From assembly GCA_022767515.1 (NCBI GenBank), contig JALENK010000003.1, positions 1 through 64,000 on the forward strand: a stretch of 64,000 bases of DNA, written 5' to 3'. The stretch's first letter is position 1; every line of letters starts with the position of its first letter. A program made the translations under genes and the position numbers. Below are positions 1 through 8,940 of the stretch, piece after piece. Under the pieces are notes generated by a model, which worked only from the letters and a program-made list of their open reading frames with translations, did not search any database and was not told the DNA's origin. Source of the DNA: Clostridium sp. Lineage in GTDB: Bacteria; Bacillota; Clostridia; Clostridiales; Clostridiaceae.

Positions 1-157
1 GATTTGTTAACGTTTTGTAAATAATGACTAAAACTACTAGTAAAATAACATTAATGCATCTATAATTATACTTGTGTAAACGGTATATAAAAATTTAAGG
101 GTTAAAGCATTTTTAATGAATGGGTATAGTTAAGGATGCTATAGAATTATGGGTTTT

Positions 158-193
158 AAGAAGAATTCTAGAGATAGGGTTCTTTTTTTTGTT
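158..193 (+). terminator. Probable intrinsic terminator of the gene upstream of the window
   Basis: AGAATTCTA-gaga-TAGGGTTCT hairpin (with G-U pairs) followed by a T8 tract. Confidence 0.6.
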
Positions 194-296
194 TAAAAAG
201 TAATGTTGGCTAATAATTCAAATTAAGGAATAAATATTATATTGTTATAAATATTATTACATATTACAATATTGCGTATGGGAGTGTGAATTATAA

Positions 297-1640
297 ATGA
301 ATAGTGAAAAATCTATCAAAGCAAATGGCTGGGCACTTATGCCAGCAATAATATTTTTAGTTCTATATTTAGGTATGGGAATATTATTTGAATATGTTTT
401 AAATATAGAGATGGGATTTTATAATATACCAATTATAGTAGTATTTATGGTAGCCTTGCTTGTAGCTTGTTTGCAAAATAGGAAGGTATCATTTGATGAA
501 AAGCTAAGTATAATGGCAAAAGGTTTTGCTGATAAGAATATAATTACAATGATATTGATATTTTTATGTGCAGGAATTTTTGTTGGGGTTACTGGTCGTG
601 AAAGTGCACAGGCAGTAGCATATATGATGTTATCTATTACACCAGCATGGCTTGCTATAGCCGTTTTATTTATAGTGGCATGTTTTGTATCCTTAGCAAT
701 GGGCACTTCTTGTGGAACAATTACATTATTGGTTCCAATAGCTATAGCAGTATCACAAGCATCTGGATATTCTATGGAATTATGTATAGCATCTGTTATG
801 GGAGGTGCTATGTTTGGTGACAATCTATCCTTTATTTCAGATACAACAATAGCAGCTTGCAATACACAAGGTTGTAAGATGAAGGATAAATTTAGAGCAA
901 ATTTTAAAATAGCTTTACCAGCTGCAATTTTGTCTTTAATATTAATTATAGTTTTGTCTATTAATTCAAATGTAGGGCAAGTTCAAATAGAGTCTTATGA
1001 TGTGATAATGCTAGTACCATATATATTAGTTTTGGTTGGAGGACTTGTTGGAATAAATGTATTTATAGTTTTAATTATAGGTATTGTATCTGGAATGTTA
1101 ATTTCTTTAATTTCAGGAAATATTGCATTTTATGATTTGTTAGGCAATATGGGTTCAGGTGCAACAGGAATGTATGAAACGATTATGGTTACAATTTTAG
1201 TATCTGCATTATGTGCACTTATTAGAGCAAATGGAGGTTTTGCTACTTTACTTAATGTTATAAAAAGAATGTTTAAGGGAAATAAAGGTGGTCAAATTGG
1301 AATGGGACTACTAGTTGGAGTAATGGATATGGCAACTGCTAACAATACAGTAGCAATTGTTATGGCAGGGCCTGTAGCTAAGGAAATGAGTAAGGATTAT
1401 AATATTGATTCTAAAAGGGCAGCATCTATTTTAGATACATTTTCATGTGTTTTTCAAGGGATTATACCTTATGGCGCACAAATGTTACTTGCTATAGCAG
1501 CAACAGCTGAGTGTGGATATAAAATTTCTGCCTTTGATATAATACCAAATTTATATTACCCATTTTTGTTAGCAGTAGTATCGATACTTTTTATTATTTT
1601 TAGTAAATCTTCAATTTGTAATAAGAGTGATGCTAAATAA
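297..1640 (+). CDS. Na+/H+ antiporter, NhaC family
   Basis: 447 aa polytopic membrane protein with NhaC-like motifs (GTSCGTITLLVPIA, GGAMFGDNLSFISDTTIAA). Confidence 0.85.
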   Translation: MNSEKSIKANGWALMPAIIFLVLYLGMGILFEYVLNIEMGFYNIPIIVVFMVALLVACLQNRKVSFDEKLSIMAKGFADKNIITMILIFLCAGIFVGVTGRESAQAVAYMMLSITPAWLAIAVLFIVACFVSLAMGTSCGTITLLVPIAIAVSQASGYSMELCIASVMGGAMFGDNLSFISDTTIAACNTQGCKMKDKFRANFKIALPAAILSLILIIVLSINSNVGQVQIESYDVIMLVPYILVLVGGLVGINVFIVLIIGIVSGMLISLISGNIAFYDLLGNMGSGATGMYETIMVTILVSALCALIRANGGFATLLNVIKRMFKGNKGGQIGMGLLVGVMDMATANNTVAIVMAGPVAKEMSKDYNIDSKRAASILDTFSCVFQGIIPYGAQMLLAIAATAECGYKISAFDIIPNLYYPFLLAVVSILFIIFSKSSICNKSDAK

Positions 1641-1704
1641 GTTTTAATAAAAATAAGTAGGACACCCTTTATGTGATTTTTAGGTATAATCGAGGTAATA
1701 TCAA

Positions 1705-1733
1705 TTGACATAAGCAAGTATTTGTGTTATTTT
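1705..1733 (+). promoter_or_regulatory. Putative sigma-A promoter for the structured leader RNA
   Basis: TTGACA, 17-nt spacer, TGT-TATTTT (extended -10-like). Confidence 0.5.
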
Positions 1734-1737
1734 TAAT

Positions 1738-2064
1738 ATCGTATGGACTAAAGTTATAGTTTTCATGCGAATATATGACCACTCATACGAGGAAAGCCCA
1801 GACGGACAGGCGGGTCAGTTGCCGGCGTAAGATACATTCTTACATTATTGATTGAGTTAAGAGCTTAAATTTTATAAGTTGATTACTTTATAATCATTTT
1901 TTAATGCATATCATCTTGTGAAACATTCAATAAGAGTAGTAACAGTATATTTGCTATGTGACTCTAAAGGATATTATTCATACTTAAAATAGCTAAATTA
2001 TTATTATTTATAGATTGTATTTAAAGTATTTACACAGATGGTATTAGTATCATCTGTTTTTTTT
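1738..2064 (+). ncRNA. Candidate structured leader RNA or attenuator upstream of the polyamine operon; family not assigned
   Basis: GC-rich island (gaggaaagcccagacggacaggcgggtcagttgccggcgtaag) in AT-rich intergenic DNA; CGTATG/CATACG closing helix (1740-1745 with 1784-1789); GTAAG/CTTAC hairpin (1827-1843); ends in a strong terminator. Confidence 0.6.
2034..2064 (+). terminator. Intrinsic terminator about 36 nt before the speA start codon
   Basis: ACAGATGGTA-ttag-TATCATCTGT (10 bp, one G-U) followed by TTTTTTT. Confidence 0.85.
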
Positions 2065-2099
2065 GTTTTTATAAGACGGTACACAAAGGAGTGAAAATA

Positions 2100-3551
2100 A
2101 TGGATATAGAAAAACAAAAAAAAGCCCCAATATATGAGGCGTTAGAAAAATTTAGAAAAAAAAGAGTGGTTCCCTTTGATGTACCAGGTCATAAGAGAGG
2201 AAGAGGAAATCCAGAACTAGTAGAATTGCTAGGAGAAAAATGTGTGGGATTGGATGTAAATTCAATGAAGCCACTAGATAACTTATGTCATCCAATATCT
2301 GTTATACATGAGGCAGAAAAACTTACAGCAGATGCTTTTGGAGCAGAACATGCATTTCTTATGGTTGGAGGAACAACATCAGCAGTTCAAAATATGGTTT
2401 TATCTGTATGTAAGGCAGGAGATAAAATAATACTTCCTAGAAATGTTCATAAAAGCGTCATTAATGCAATAGTTCTTTGTGGAGCTATTCCTATATATGT
2501 TAATCCCAAAATAAATCCTGTACTTGGGATTGCACTTGGGATGGATATAAATTCTGTTGAAGAGACAATAAGAAATAATCCAGATGCAGTTGCTGTATTT
2601 GTAAATAATCCTACATATTATGGAATATGTTCCGATATTAAATCGATAGTTAAGATTGCACATTCTTATGGAATGAAGGTTCTTGCTGATGAAGCTCATG
2701 GAACACATTTTTATTTTAGTGATCAATTGCCAATATCTGCAATGGAAGCGGGAGCAGATATGGCAGCTATTTCAATGCATAAGTCTGGAGGGAGTCTTAC
2801 ACAAAGCTCTATAATGCTTACAAATAAAGGCGTTAATGCTGACTATGTAAGACAAATAATTAATTTGACTCAAACAACAAGTGCTTCGTATCTACTATTA
2901 TCTAGTTTGGATATTTCAAGAAGAAACTTAGCACTTAGAGGGAAAGAGTCGTTTGAAAAGGTTGCCCAAATGGCAGAATATGCTCGTAATGAAATTAATG
3001 AAATCGGTGGATACTATGCATATGGAAAAGAATTAATTAATGGCACAAGTGTTTATGATTTTGATATTACAAAGTTATCTGTATATACGTTAGGTAACGG
3101 TCTTGCAGGTATTGAAGTATATGATTTACTTAGAGATGAATATGATATACAGATAGAGTTTGGAGATATTTGTAATATATTAGCATACATATCTATTGGA
3201 GATAGAATTCAAGATATAGAAAGATTAGTAGGAGCATTAGCCGATATAGAAAGGCTTTATAAGAAAGATAAAACGGGAATGCTATCAGGGGAATATATAC
3301 AGCCTGAGCTTGTAGTTACTCCTCAAAAGGCTTTTTATTCAGAAAAGGTATCATTACCTATAATGGAGACGGTTGGAAAAGTTTGTGGAGAATTTGTTAT
3401 GTGTTATCCGCCAGGTATACCAATATTAGCACCGGGAGAAATGATAACAAAGGAAATTGCAGAATATATAGTTTATGCAAAAGAAAAGGGATGTTCAATG
3501 CAAGGAACGGAGGATCCAGATGTTAATAATATTAATGTGTTGAAGGAGTAG
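2100..3551 (+). CDS. speA: Arginine (Orn/Lys/Arg family) decarboxylase
   Basis: Fold-I PLP decarboxylase (ADEAHGTHFYF, ISMHKSGGSLTQSS); operon with agmatine-using enzymes. ORF track starts at GTG 2091, but AAAGGAG spacing favours ATG 2100. Confidence 0.9.
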   Translation: MDIEKQKKAPIYEALEKFRKKRVVPFDVPGHKRGRGNPELVELLGEKCVGLDVNSMKPLDNLCHPISVIHEAEKLTADAFGAEHAFLMVGGTTSAVQNMVLSVCKAGDKIILPRNVHKSVINAIVLCGAIPIYVNPKINPVLGIALGMDINSVEETIRNNPDAVAVFVNNPTYYGICSDIKSIVKIAHSYGMKVLADEAHGTHFYFSDQLPISAMEAGADMAAISMHKSGGSLTQSSIMLTNKGVNADYVRQIINLTQTTSASYLLLSSLDISRRNLALRGKESFEKVAQMAEYARNEINEIGGYYAYGKELINGTSVYDFDITKLSVYTLGNGLAGIEVYDLLRDEYDIQIEFGDICNILAYISIGDRIQDIERLVGALADIERLYKKDKTGMLSGEYIQPELVVTPQKAFYSEKVSLPIMETVGKVCGEFVMCYPPGIPILAPGEMITKEIAEYIVYAKEKGCSMQGTEDPDVNNINVLKE

Positions 3552-3556
3552 TAATT

Positions 3557-4420
3557 ATGGAAATGTGGTTTTCGCAGCTTCATACTGATAATGCTAAGTT
3601 ATCGATAAGAGTAGAGAAGCAATTATTTAGTGGAAAAAGTGAATATCAGAATATAGATGTTTTTGATTCTATAGAATTTGGTAAATTTGTTACCCTTGAT
3701 GGTGAAATAGTATTTTCTGAAAAAGAAGAGTTTATTTATGACGAAATGGTAACTCATGTACCAATGGCTGTACATCCTAATGTTAAAAAGGTTTTAATAA
3801 TAGGTGGAGGAGATGGAGGAGTTGCAAAGGAATTAACAAACTATGATTGTATAGAACAAATTGATGTTGTTGAAACAGATAAGATGTTTGTTGATGTTTG
3901 TAGCGAAATATTTCCAGAAATTGCAGTAGGACTTAAAGATCCTAGAGTTAATGTTTATTATGAGGATGGTTTAAGATTTTTAAGAAATAAGAGAGATATA
4001 TATGATTTAATAATAAATGATACCACAGATCCATTTGGACACACAGAAGGTTTATTTACGAAGGAGTTTTATGGCAGTTGCTATAAAGCACTTAAAGATG
4101 ATGGAATAATGGTTTATCAGCATGGAAGTCCATTTTATGATGAAGATGAAGAGTCTTGTAGACAGATGCATAGAAAGGTATATCGTTCTTTCCCAATAAG
4201 TAGAGTTTATCAGGCACATATACCAACATGTCCATCTGGTTATTGGTTATTTGGATTTGCATCTAAGAAATATCATCCACTGAATGATTTTGATGGAGAA
4301 AAGTGGAAAAGTCTAGGTATACAAACTTGGTATTATACAGCAAATTTACATAGAGGAGCATTTATGTTACCAAAATATGTTGAAGATTTATTAGAAGAGG
4401 AGGAAAAAAGAGATGAGTAG
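3557..4420 (+). CDS. speE: Spermidine synthase-like aminopropyltransferase
   Basis: IIGGGDGGVAKEL, VVETDKMFVDVC and NDTTDPFG motifs; polyamine operon context. Confidence 0.88.
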   Translation: MEMWFSQLHTDNAKLSIRVEKQLFSGKSEYQNIDVFDSIEFGKFVTLDGEIVFSEKEEFIYDEMVTHVPMAVHPNVKKVLIIGGGDGGVAKELTNYDCIEQIDVVETDKMFVDVCSEIFPEIAVGLKDPRVNVYYEDGLRFLRNKRDIYDLIINDTTDPFGHTEGLFTKEFYGSCYKALKDDGIMVYQHGSPFYDEDEESCRQMHRKVYRSFPISRVYQAHIPTCPSGYWLFGFASKKYHPLNDFDGEKWKSLGIQTWYYTANLHRGAFMLPKYVEDLLEEEEKRDE

Positions 4421-5672
4421 ATTAATGATTATTGGTTGTGGAGGAGTTGCTTCGGTAGCAATTCATAAGTGCTGTCAAAATAGTGATGTGTTCACAGATA
4501 TTATGATAGCTAGCCGTACTAAATCAAAGTGTGATGCACTTAAAGAAAAATTACAAGATAAAACAAAGACTAATATAGAAACAGCACAGGTAGATGCTGA
4601 TAATGTTCAAGAGCTTGTTGCACTAATGAAGTCATATAAACCAGATGCGGTTTTAAATGTTGCGCTTCCATATCAAGATTTAACTATAATGGATGCTTGT
4701 CTTGAAGCTGGTGTGAACTATATAGATACTGCAAACTATGAAGCAGAAAATACAGATGATCCTACTTGGAGAAGTATATATGAAAAGAGATGTAAGGAGC
4801 TTGGATTTACTGCTTATTTTGATTACTCATGGCAATGGGCATATCAAGAAAAGTTTAAGAATGCTAATCTAACAGCACTTCTTGGAAGCGGATTTGATCC
4901 AGGAGTAACTAGTGTATTCTCTGCTTATGCATTAAAGCATTACTTTGATGAAATTCACTATATTGATATTTTAGATTGTAATGGTGGAGACCATGGATAT
5001 CCATTTGCAACAAACTTTAATCCTGAAATAAATCTTCGTGAAGTATCTGCTAATGGTTCTTATTGGGAAGACGGACATTGGGTTGAAACTGAACCTATGG
5101 AAATAAAGAGAGAATATGACTTCCCTGAAGTAGGAAAGAAAGATATGTATCTTTTACATCATGAAGAAATAGAATCTCTTGCAAAGAACATTCCAGGAGT
5201 TAAGAGAATAAGATTCTTTATGACATTTGGTCAAAGCTACTTAACTCATATGAAGTGTTTAGAAAATGTAGGAATGTTATCTACATCTCCAATTAACTTT
5301 GAAGGAAGAGAGATAGTTCCAATTCAATTCTTAAAGGAATTATTACCAGATCCAGCATCGTTAGGACCAAGAACAGTTGGAAAGACTAATATTGGATGTA
5401 TATTTAAGGGAATTAAAGACGGTAAGGAAAAGACTATATATATTTATAATGTATGTGATCACCAAGAATGTTATAAGGAAGTGGAATCTCAAGCAATTTC
5501 ATATACAACAGGAGTACCAGCAATGATTGGTTCAATGATGGTTGTAAGTGGATTATGGAATAAGAAGGGTGTATTCAATATAGAAGAATTTGACCCAGAC
5601 CCATTTATGGAAGCATTAAATAAGTGGGGACTTCCATGGGTTGTTTGTGAAAATCCTCAAGAGGTAGAGTAA
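4413..5672 (+). CDS. Saccharopine dehydrogenase family protein; carboxy(nor)spermidine synthase/dehydrogenase
   Basis: N-terminal Rossmann (MIIGCGGVASVAIHKC); adjacent to nspC. Confidence 0.88.
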   Translation: MSRLMIIGCGGVASVAIHKCCQNSDVFTDIMIASRTKSKCDALKEKLQDKTKTNIETAQVDADNVQELVALMKSYKPDAVLNVALPYQDLTIMDACLEAGVNYIDTANYEAENTDDPTWRSIYEKRCKELGFTAYFDYSWQWAYQEKFKNANLTALLGSGFDPGVTSVFSAYALKHYFDEIHYIDILDCNGGDHGYPFATNFNPEINLREVSANGSYWEDGHWVETEPMEIKREYDFPEVGKKDMYLLHHEEIESLAKNIPGVKRIRFFMTFGQSYLTHMKCLENVGMLSTSPINFEGREIVPIQFLKELLPDPASLGPRTVGKTNIGCIFKGIKDGKEKTIYIYNVCDHQECYKEVESQAISYTTGVPAMIGSMMVVSGLWNKKGVFNIEEFDPDPFMEALNKWGLPWVVCENPQEVE

Positions 5673-5674
5673 TA

Positions 5675-6793
5675 ATGAAAATAAGTGAATTAAAGACACC
5701 TTGTTATGTAATAGACGAAGCACAACTAATTAAAAATTTAGAGGTGCTTCAGGAAGTGGAAAAAGATACAGGTTGTAAAGTATTATTGGCTCAAAAAGCA
5801 TTTTCATGCTATTATGAATATCCTCTTATAGCAAAGTATATTAGTGGAACTACAGCAAGCGGACTTTATGAAGCAAAGCTTGGAAAAGAGGAAATGGGTA
5901 AAGAAAATCATGTATATGCTCCTGCTTTTAAGGAAGAAGATATAGAGCAGTTAGTTGATATATGTGATCACATAGTTTTTAATTCATTTTCTCAATATGA
6001 AAAGTATAAGGATAAATGTAAGAATGTTAGCGTTGGTATAAGAGTTAATCCAGAATGTTCTACACAAAAAGACCATGAAATATATGACCCTTGTGCTAAG
6101 GGTTCAAGACTAGGAGTTACCTTAGACAATTTTAGAGAGGATTTACTTGATGGAATTGATGGTCTGCATTTTCATACTTTATGTGAACAGAATTCGGATG
6201 ATTTAGAAACAACATTAAAAGCATTTGAAGAAAAATTTGGAAAGTATTTATATAAGATGAAATGGCTTAATATGGGAGGAGGTCATCATGTTTCTAGAAA
6301 GGATTATGATGTTGAACTTCTAAAAAGGCTTATAAAAAATATAAAGAAAAAATATGATGTGCAGGTATATATAGAACCAGGAGAAGCGGTTGCATTAAAT
6401 GCAGGATATTTAGTTACTGAAGTATTAGATATAGTTCATAATGGTTTGGATGTTTTGATTTTAGATGCATCAGCAGCTTGCCATATGCCAGATGTTCTTG
6501 AGATGCCATATAGACCCCCATTAAAAGACTCTGGAGAGGCAAATCAGAAGAAGTATAATTATAGATTATCATCTTATACATGCCTAGCAGGAGATATAAT
6601 TGGAGATTATTCCTTTGATACAGAAATAAAAGTTGGAGATAAATTGTATTTTGAAGATATGGCAATATATTCTATGGTAAAGAATAATACATTTAATGGT
6701 ATGCCACTTCCATCTATTGCAGTTATGCATGAAGATGGTGAATGTGAAGTAATAAAAAGTTTTGGATACAATGATTTTAAAGGAAGATTATAA
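5675..6793 (+). CDS. nspC: Carboxynorspermidine/carboxyspermidine decarboxylase
   Basis: Alanine-racemase-fold decarboxylase (TPCYVIDEAQLIKNL, LLAQKAFS, HFHTLCEQ, GGGHHV, EPGEAVALNAG). Confidence 0.9.
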   Translation: MKISELKTPCYVIDEAQLIKNLEVLQEVEKDTGCKVLLAQKAFSCYYEYPLIAKYISGTTASGLYEAKLGKEEMGKENHVYAPAFKEEDIEQLVDICDHIVFNSFSQYEKYKDKCKNVSVGIRVNPECSTQKDHEIYDPCAKGSRLGVTLDNFREDLLDGIDGLHFHTLCEQNSDDLETTLKAFEEKFGKYLYKMKWLNMGGGHHVSRKDYDVELLKRLIKNIKKKYDVQVYIEPGEAVALNAGYLVTEVLDIVHNGLDVLILDASAACHMPDVLEMPYRPPLKDSGEANQKKYNYRLSSYTCLAGDIIGDYSFDTEIKVGDKLYFEDMAIYSMVKNNTFNGMPLPSIAVMHEDGECEVIKSFGYNDFKGRL

Positions 6794-6795
6794 TT

Positions 6796-7890
6796 ATGAA
6801 GCAATTAAATACGACACCAATAGAAGATGGATTTAGAATGCCTGGAGAGTTTGAAAAGCACCAAGGCTGCATAATGATATGGCCTAAGCGACCAGGGTCA
6901 TGGATATATGGAGCGAAAAGAGCTAGAGAAGCTTTTAAAAATGTTGCAGAAGCTATAGCTGACAGCGAACAGGTATATATGCTTGCAGAAAAGGATGTGG
7001 TATCCGTTGCAAGAGAGATGTTATCAGATAGAATAAAGGTAATAGAAATGGAGTCTGATGATGCATGGGCAAGAGATACCGCACCAACCTTTGTTATTAA
7101 TGATAAGGGTGATGTAAGAGGGGTATGTTGGAAGTTCAATGCATGGGGTGGAGATTATGATGGTCTTTATGCTTCATGGGATAAGGATGAAAAGCTTAAT
7201 GAAAGCTTTTGTGAAAAGATAGGATTTGATATTTACAATGCAAAGCATTTTGTATTAGAGGGTGGTTCTATACATAGTGATGGAGAAGGTACTGTTATCG
7301 TTACAGAGGCTTGTCTTTTAAGTAAGGGACGTAATCCACAGATGTCTAAAGAGGAAATAGAAGAGCAGTTAAAGAAGTATTTAAATGCAGAGAAAATAGT
7401 TTGGCTAAAGCATGGAATATATAATGATGAGACTAATGAGCATGTGGATAACGTGTGTGCATTTGTTAAGCCAGGTCATGTGGTTCTTGCTTGGACAGAT
7501 GATGAAAATGACCCTCAGTATGAAATGTCTAAAAGCTGTTATGATATATTATCAAATACTAAGGATGCTAAAGGAAGAAGCTTTGAAATTACAAAGTTAC
7601 CTATTCCTAAAAATAATATCTGTATTACAGAAGAGGAATTAAAGGGGTTTGAATTTGAAGAAGGCGAAGATATGAGAGAGGTTGGTGAAAGACTAGCAGC
7701 AAGCTATGTTAATTTCTACATATCAAATGATGCAATAATTCTTCCTCAATTTAATGATGAAAATGATAAAATAGCAGTAGAAATTTTAAGTAGGGTATAT
7801 AGTGATAGAAAGATAGTACCTATATATGCTAGAGATATAATTGTAGGTGGTGGAAATATTCACTGTATAACTCAACAAATTCCGAAGTAA
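6796..7890 (+). CDS. aguA: Agmatine deiminase
   Basis: MPGEFEKHQGCIMIWPKRPGSW; WARDTAPTFV; GGNIHCITQQIPK with C-terminal catalytic Cys. Confidence 0.95.
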   Translation: MKQLNTTPIEDGFRMPGEFEKHQGCIMIWPKRPGSWIYGAKRAREAFKNVAEAIADSEQVYMLAEKDVVSVAREMLSDRIKVIEMESDDAWARDTAPTFVINDKGDVRGVCWKFNAWGGDYDGLYASWDKDEKLNESFCEKIGFDIYNAKHFVLEGGSIHSDGEGTVIVTEACLLSKGRNPQMSKEEIEEQLKKYLNAEKIVWLKHGIYNDETNEHVDNVCAFVKPGHVVLAWTDDENDPQYEMSKSCYDILSNTKDAKGRSFEITKLPIPKNNICITEEELKGFEFEEGEDMREVGERLAASYVNFYISNDAIILPQFNDENDKIAVEILSRVYSDRKIVPIYARDIIVGGGNIHCITQQIPK

Positions 7891-7902
7891 AGGAGGATAT
7901 TT

Positions 7903-8781
7903 ATGAGTAATGTTGTAGTTGCTGCAGTTCAGATGAAGTGTTCAGCAAATGTAAGTAAAAGCATAGAAACGGCAGATAGATTAGTTAGAAAAGCAGCAAG
8001 TCAAGGTGCTAATATAATATTACTTCCAGAATTATTTGAAAGACAGTATTTTTGTCAGGAAAGAAGATATGATTACTATGATTTTGCTTCATCTGTAGAA
8101 GATAATGAAGCAGTAAAGCATTTTAAAGAGGTTGCTAAGGAGTTAAATGTAGTTCTTCCAATAAGTTTCTATGAAAGAGATGGAAATAGATTATTTAACA
8201 GTGTTGCAGTTATTGATGCAGATGGTTCAAATTTAGGAATTTATAGAAAGACACATATACCAGATGACCATTATTATCAAGAAAAGTTTTACTTCGTACC
8301 TGGAGATACAGGATTTAAGGTATTTAAAACTAAGTTTGCTACTATAGGAGTAGGAATATGTTGGGACCAATGGTTTCCTGAAACAGCAAGAGCTCTTGCA
8401 CTTAATGGAGCACAGTTAATATTCTATCCAACAGCAATAGGTAGTGAACCAATCTTAGATACAGATAGTATGCCACATTGGAGAAGATGTATGCAGGGAC
8501 ATTCAGCAGCTAATGTAATTCCTGTAATTGCAGCTAATAGAATAGGAAAAGAAGAGGTTAAGCCTTGTAGTGAAAATGGAAATCAGAGTTCTGCATTATT
8601 ATTCTATGGTTCATCATTTATTACAGATGATACAGGAGCAATAATACAGGAGCTTGGAAGAGATGAGGAAGATGTAATTTTAGCATCATTTAACTTAGAT
8701 TCTATAGATAAAGATAGGCTTGCATGGGGAATATTTAGAGATAGAAGACCTGATAAGTATAAAGATATAGTTAGTAAATAA
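7903..8781 (+). CDS. aguB: N-carbamoylputrescine amidase (nitrilase family)
   Basis: LLPELFERQYFCQ, YRKTHIPDD and GVGICWDQWFPE nitrilase triad; follows aguA. Confidence 0.95.
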   Translation: MSNVVVAAVQMKCSANVSKSIETADRLVRKAASQGANIILLPELFERQYFCQERRYDYYDFASSVEDNEAVKHFKEVAKELNVVLPISFYERDGNRLFNSVAVIDADGSNLGIYRKTHIPDDHYYQEKFYFVPGDTGFKVFKTKFATIGVGICWDQWFPETARALALNGAQLIFYPTAIGSEPILDTDSMPHWRRCMQGHSAANVIPVIAANRIGKEEVKPCSENGNQSSALLFYGSSFITDDTGAIIQELGRDEEDVILASFNLDSIDKDRLAWGIFRDRRPDKYKDIVSK

Positions 8782-8815
8782 AAATCGGTAGTGCAAACTA
8801 CCGATTTTTATTTAT
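8780..8815 (+). terminator. Intrinsic terminator after aguB
   Basis: AAAATCGGTAG-tgcaaa-CTACCGATTTTT. Confidence 0.9.
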
Positions 8816-8922
8816 TTTAATATTCTAATTGATCCTATTAAAGGCAATTCTTTTGCTTTTCCAGTAGCTGCATTTACGATTCCTAAAATTGCAAGAAGAC
8901 CAATTCCAAGATATACTAAATA
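8812..8922 (-). pseudogene. Remnant of a small membrane protein (C-terminal ~36 aa only; DUF4870/Tic20-like)
   Basis: Minus-strand reading YLVYLGIGLLAILGIVNAATGKAKELPLIGSIRILK*; in-frame stop directly upstream and no start codon. Confidence 0.6.
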
Positions 8923-8940
8923 TTAGATATTATAACATAA

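Noticed and set aside
419-862. Minus-strand ORF (147 aa) inside the NhaC gene
   Set aside because: Antisense to a well-supported membrane protein; composition is the mirror of the sense frame and there is no domain.
1790-1830. Weak resemblance of aaagcccagacggacaggcgggt to the 3' part of guanidine-I/ykkC-type riboswitches
   Set aside because: The conserved 5' half of that family (CUAGGGUUCCG, GACUGGUCC) is not present, so I did not assign it.
2400-2726. Minus-strand ORF inside speA
   Set aside because: Antisense to a clear PLP decarboxylase; low-complexity Ile/Tyr/Asn-rich chance frame.
6777-7139. Minus-strand ORF across the nspC/aguA junction
   Set aside because: Antisense to conserved agmatine deiminase motifs.
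7412-7642. Plus-strand alternate-frame ORF inside aguA
   Set aside because: Out of frame with a conserved enzyme and no ribosome site of note.
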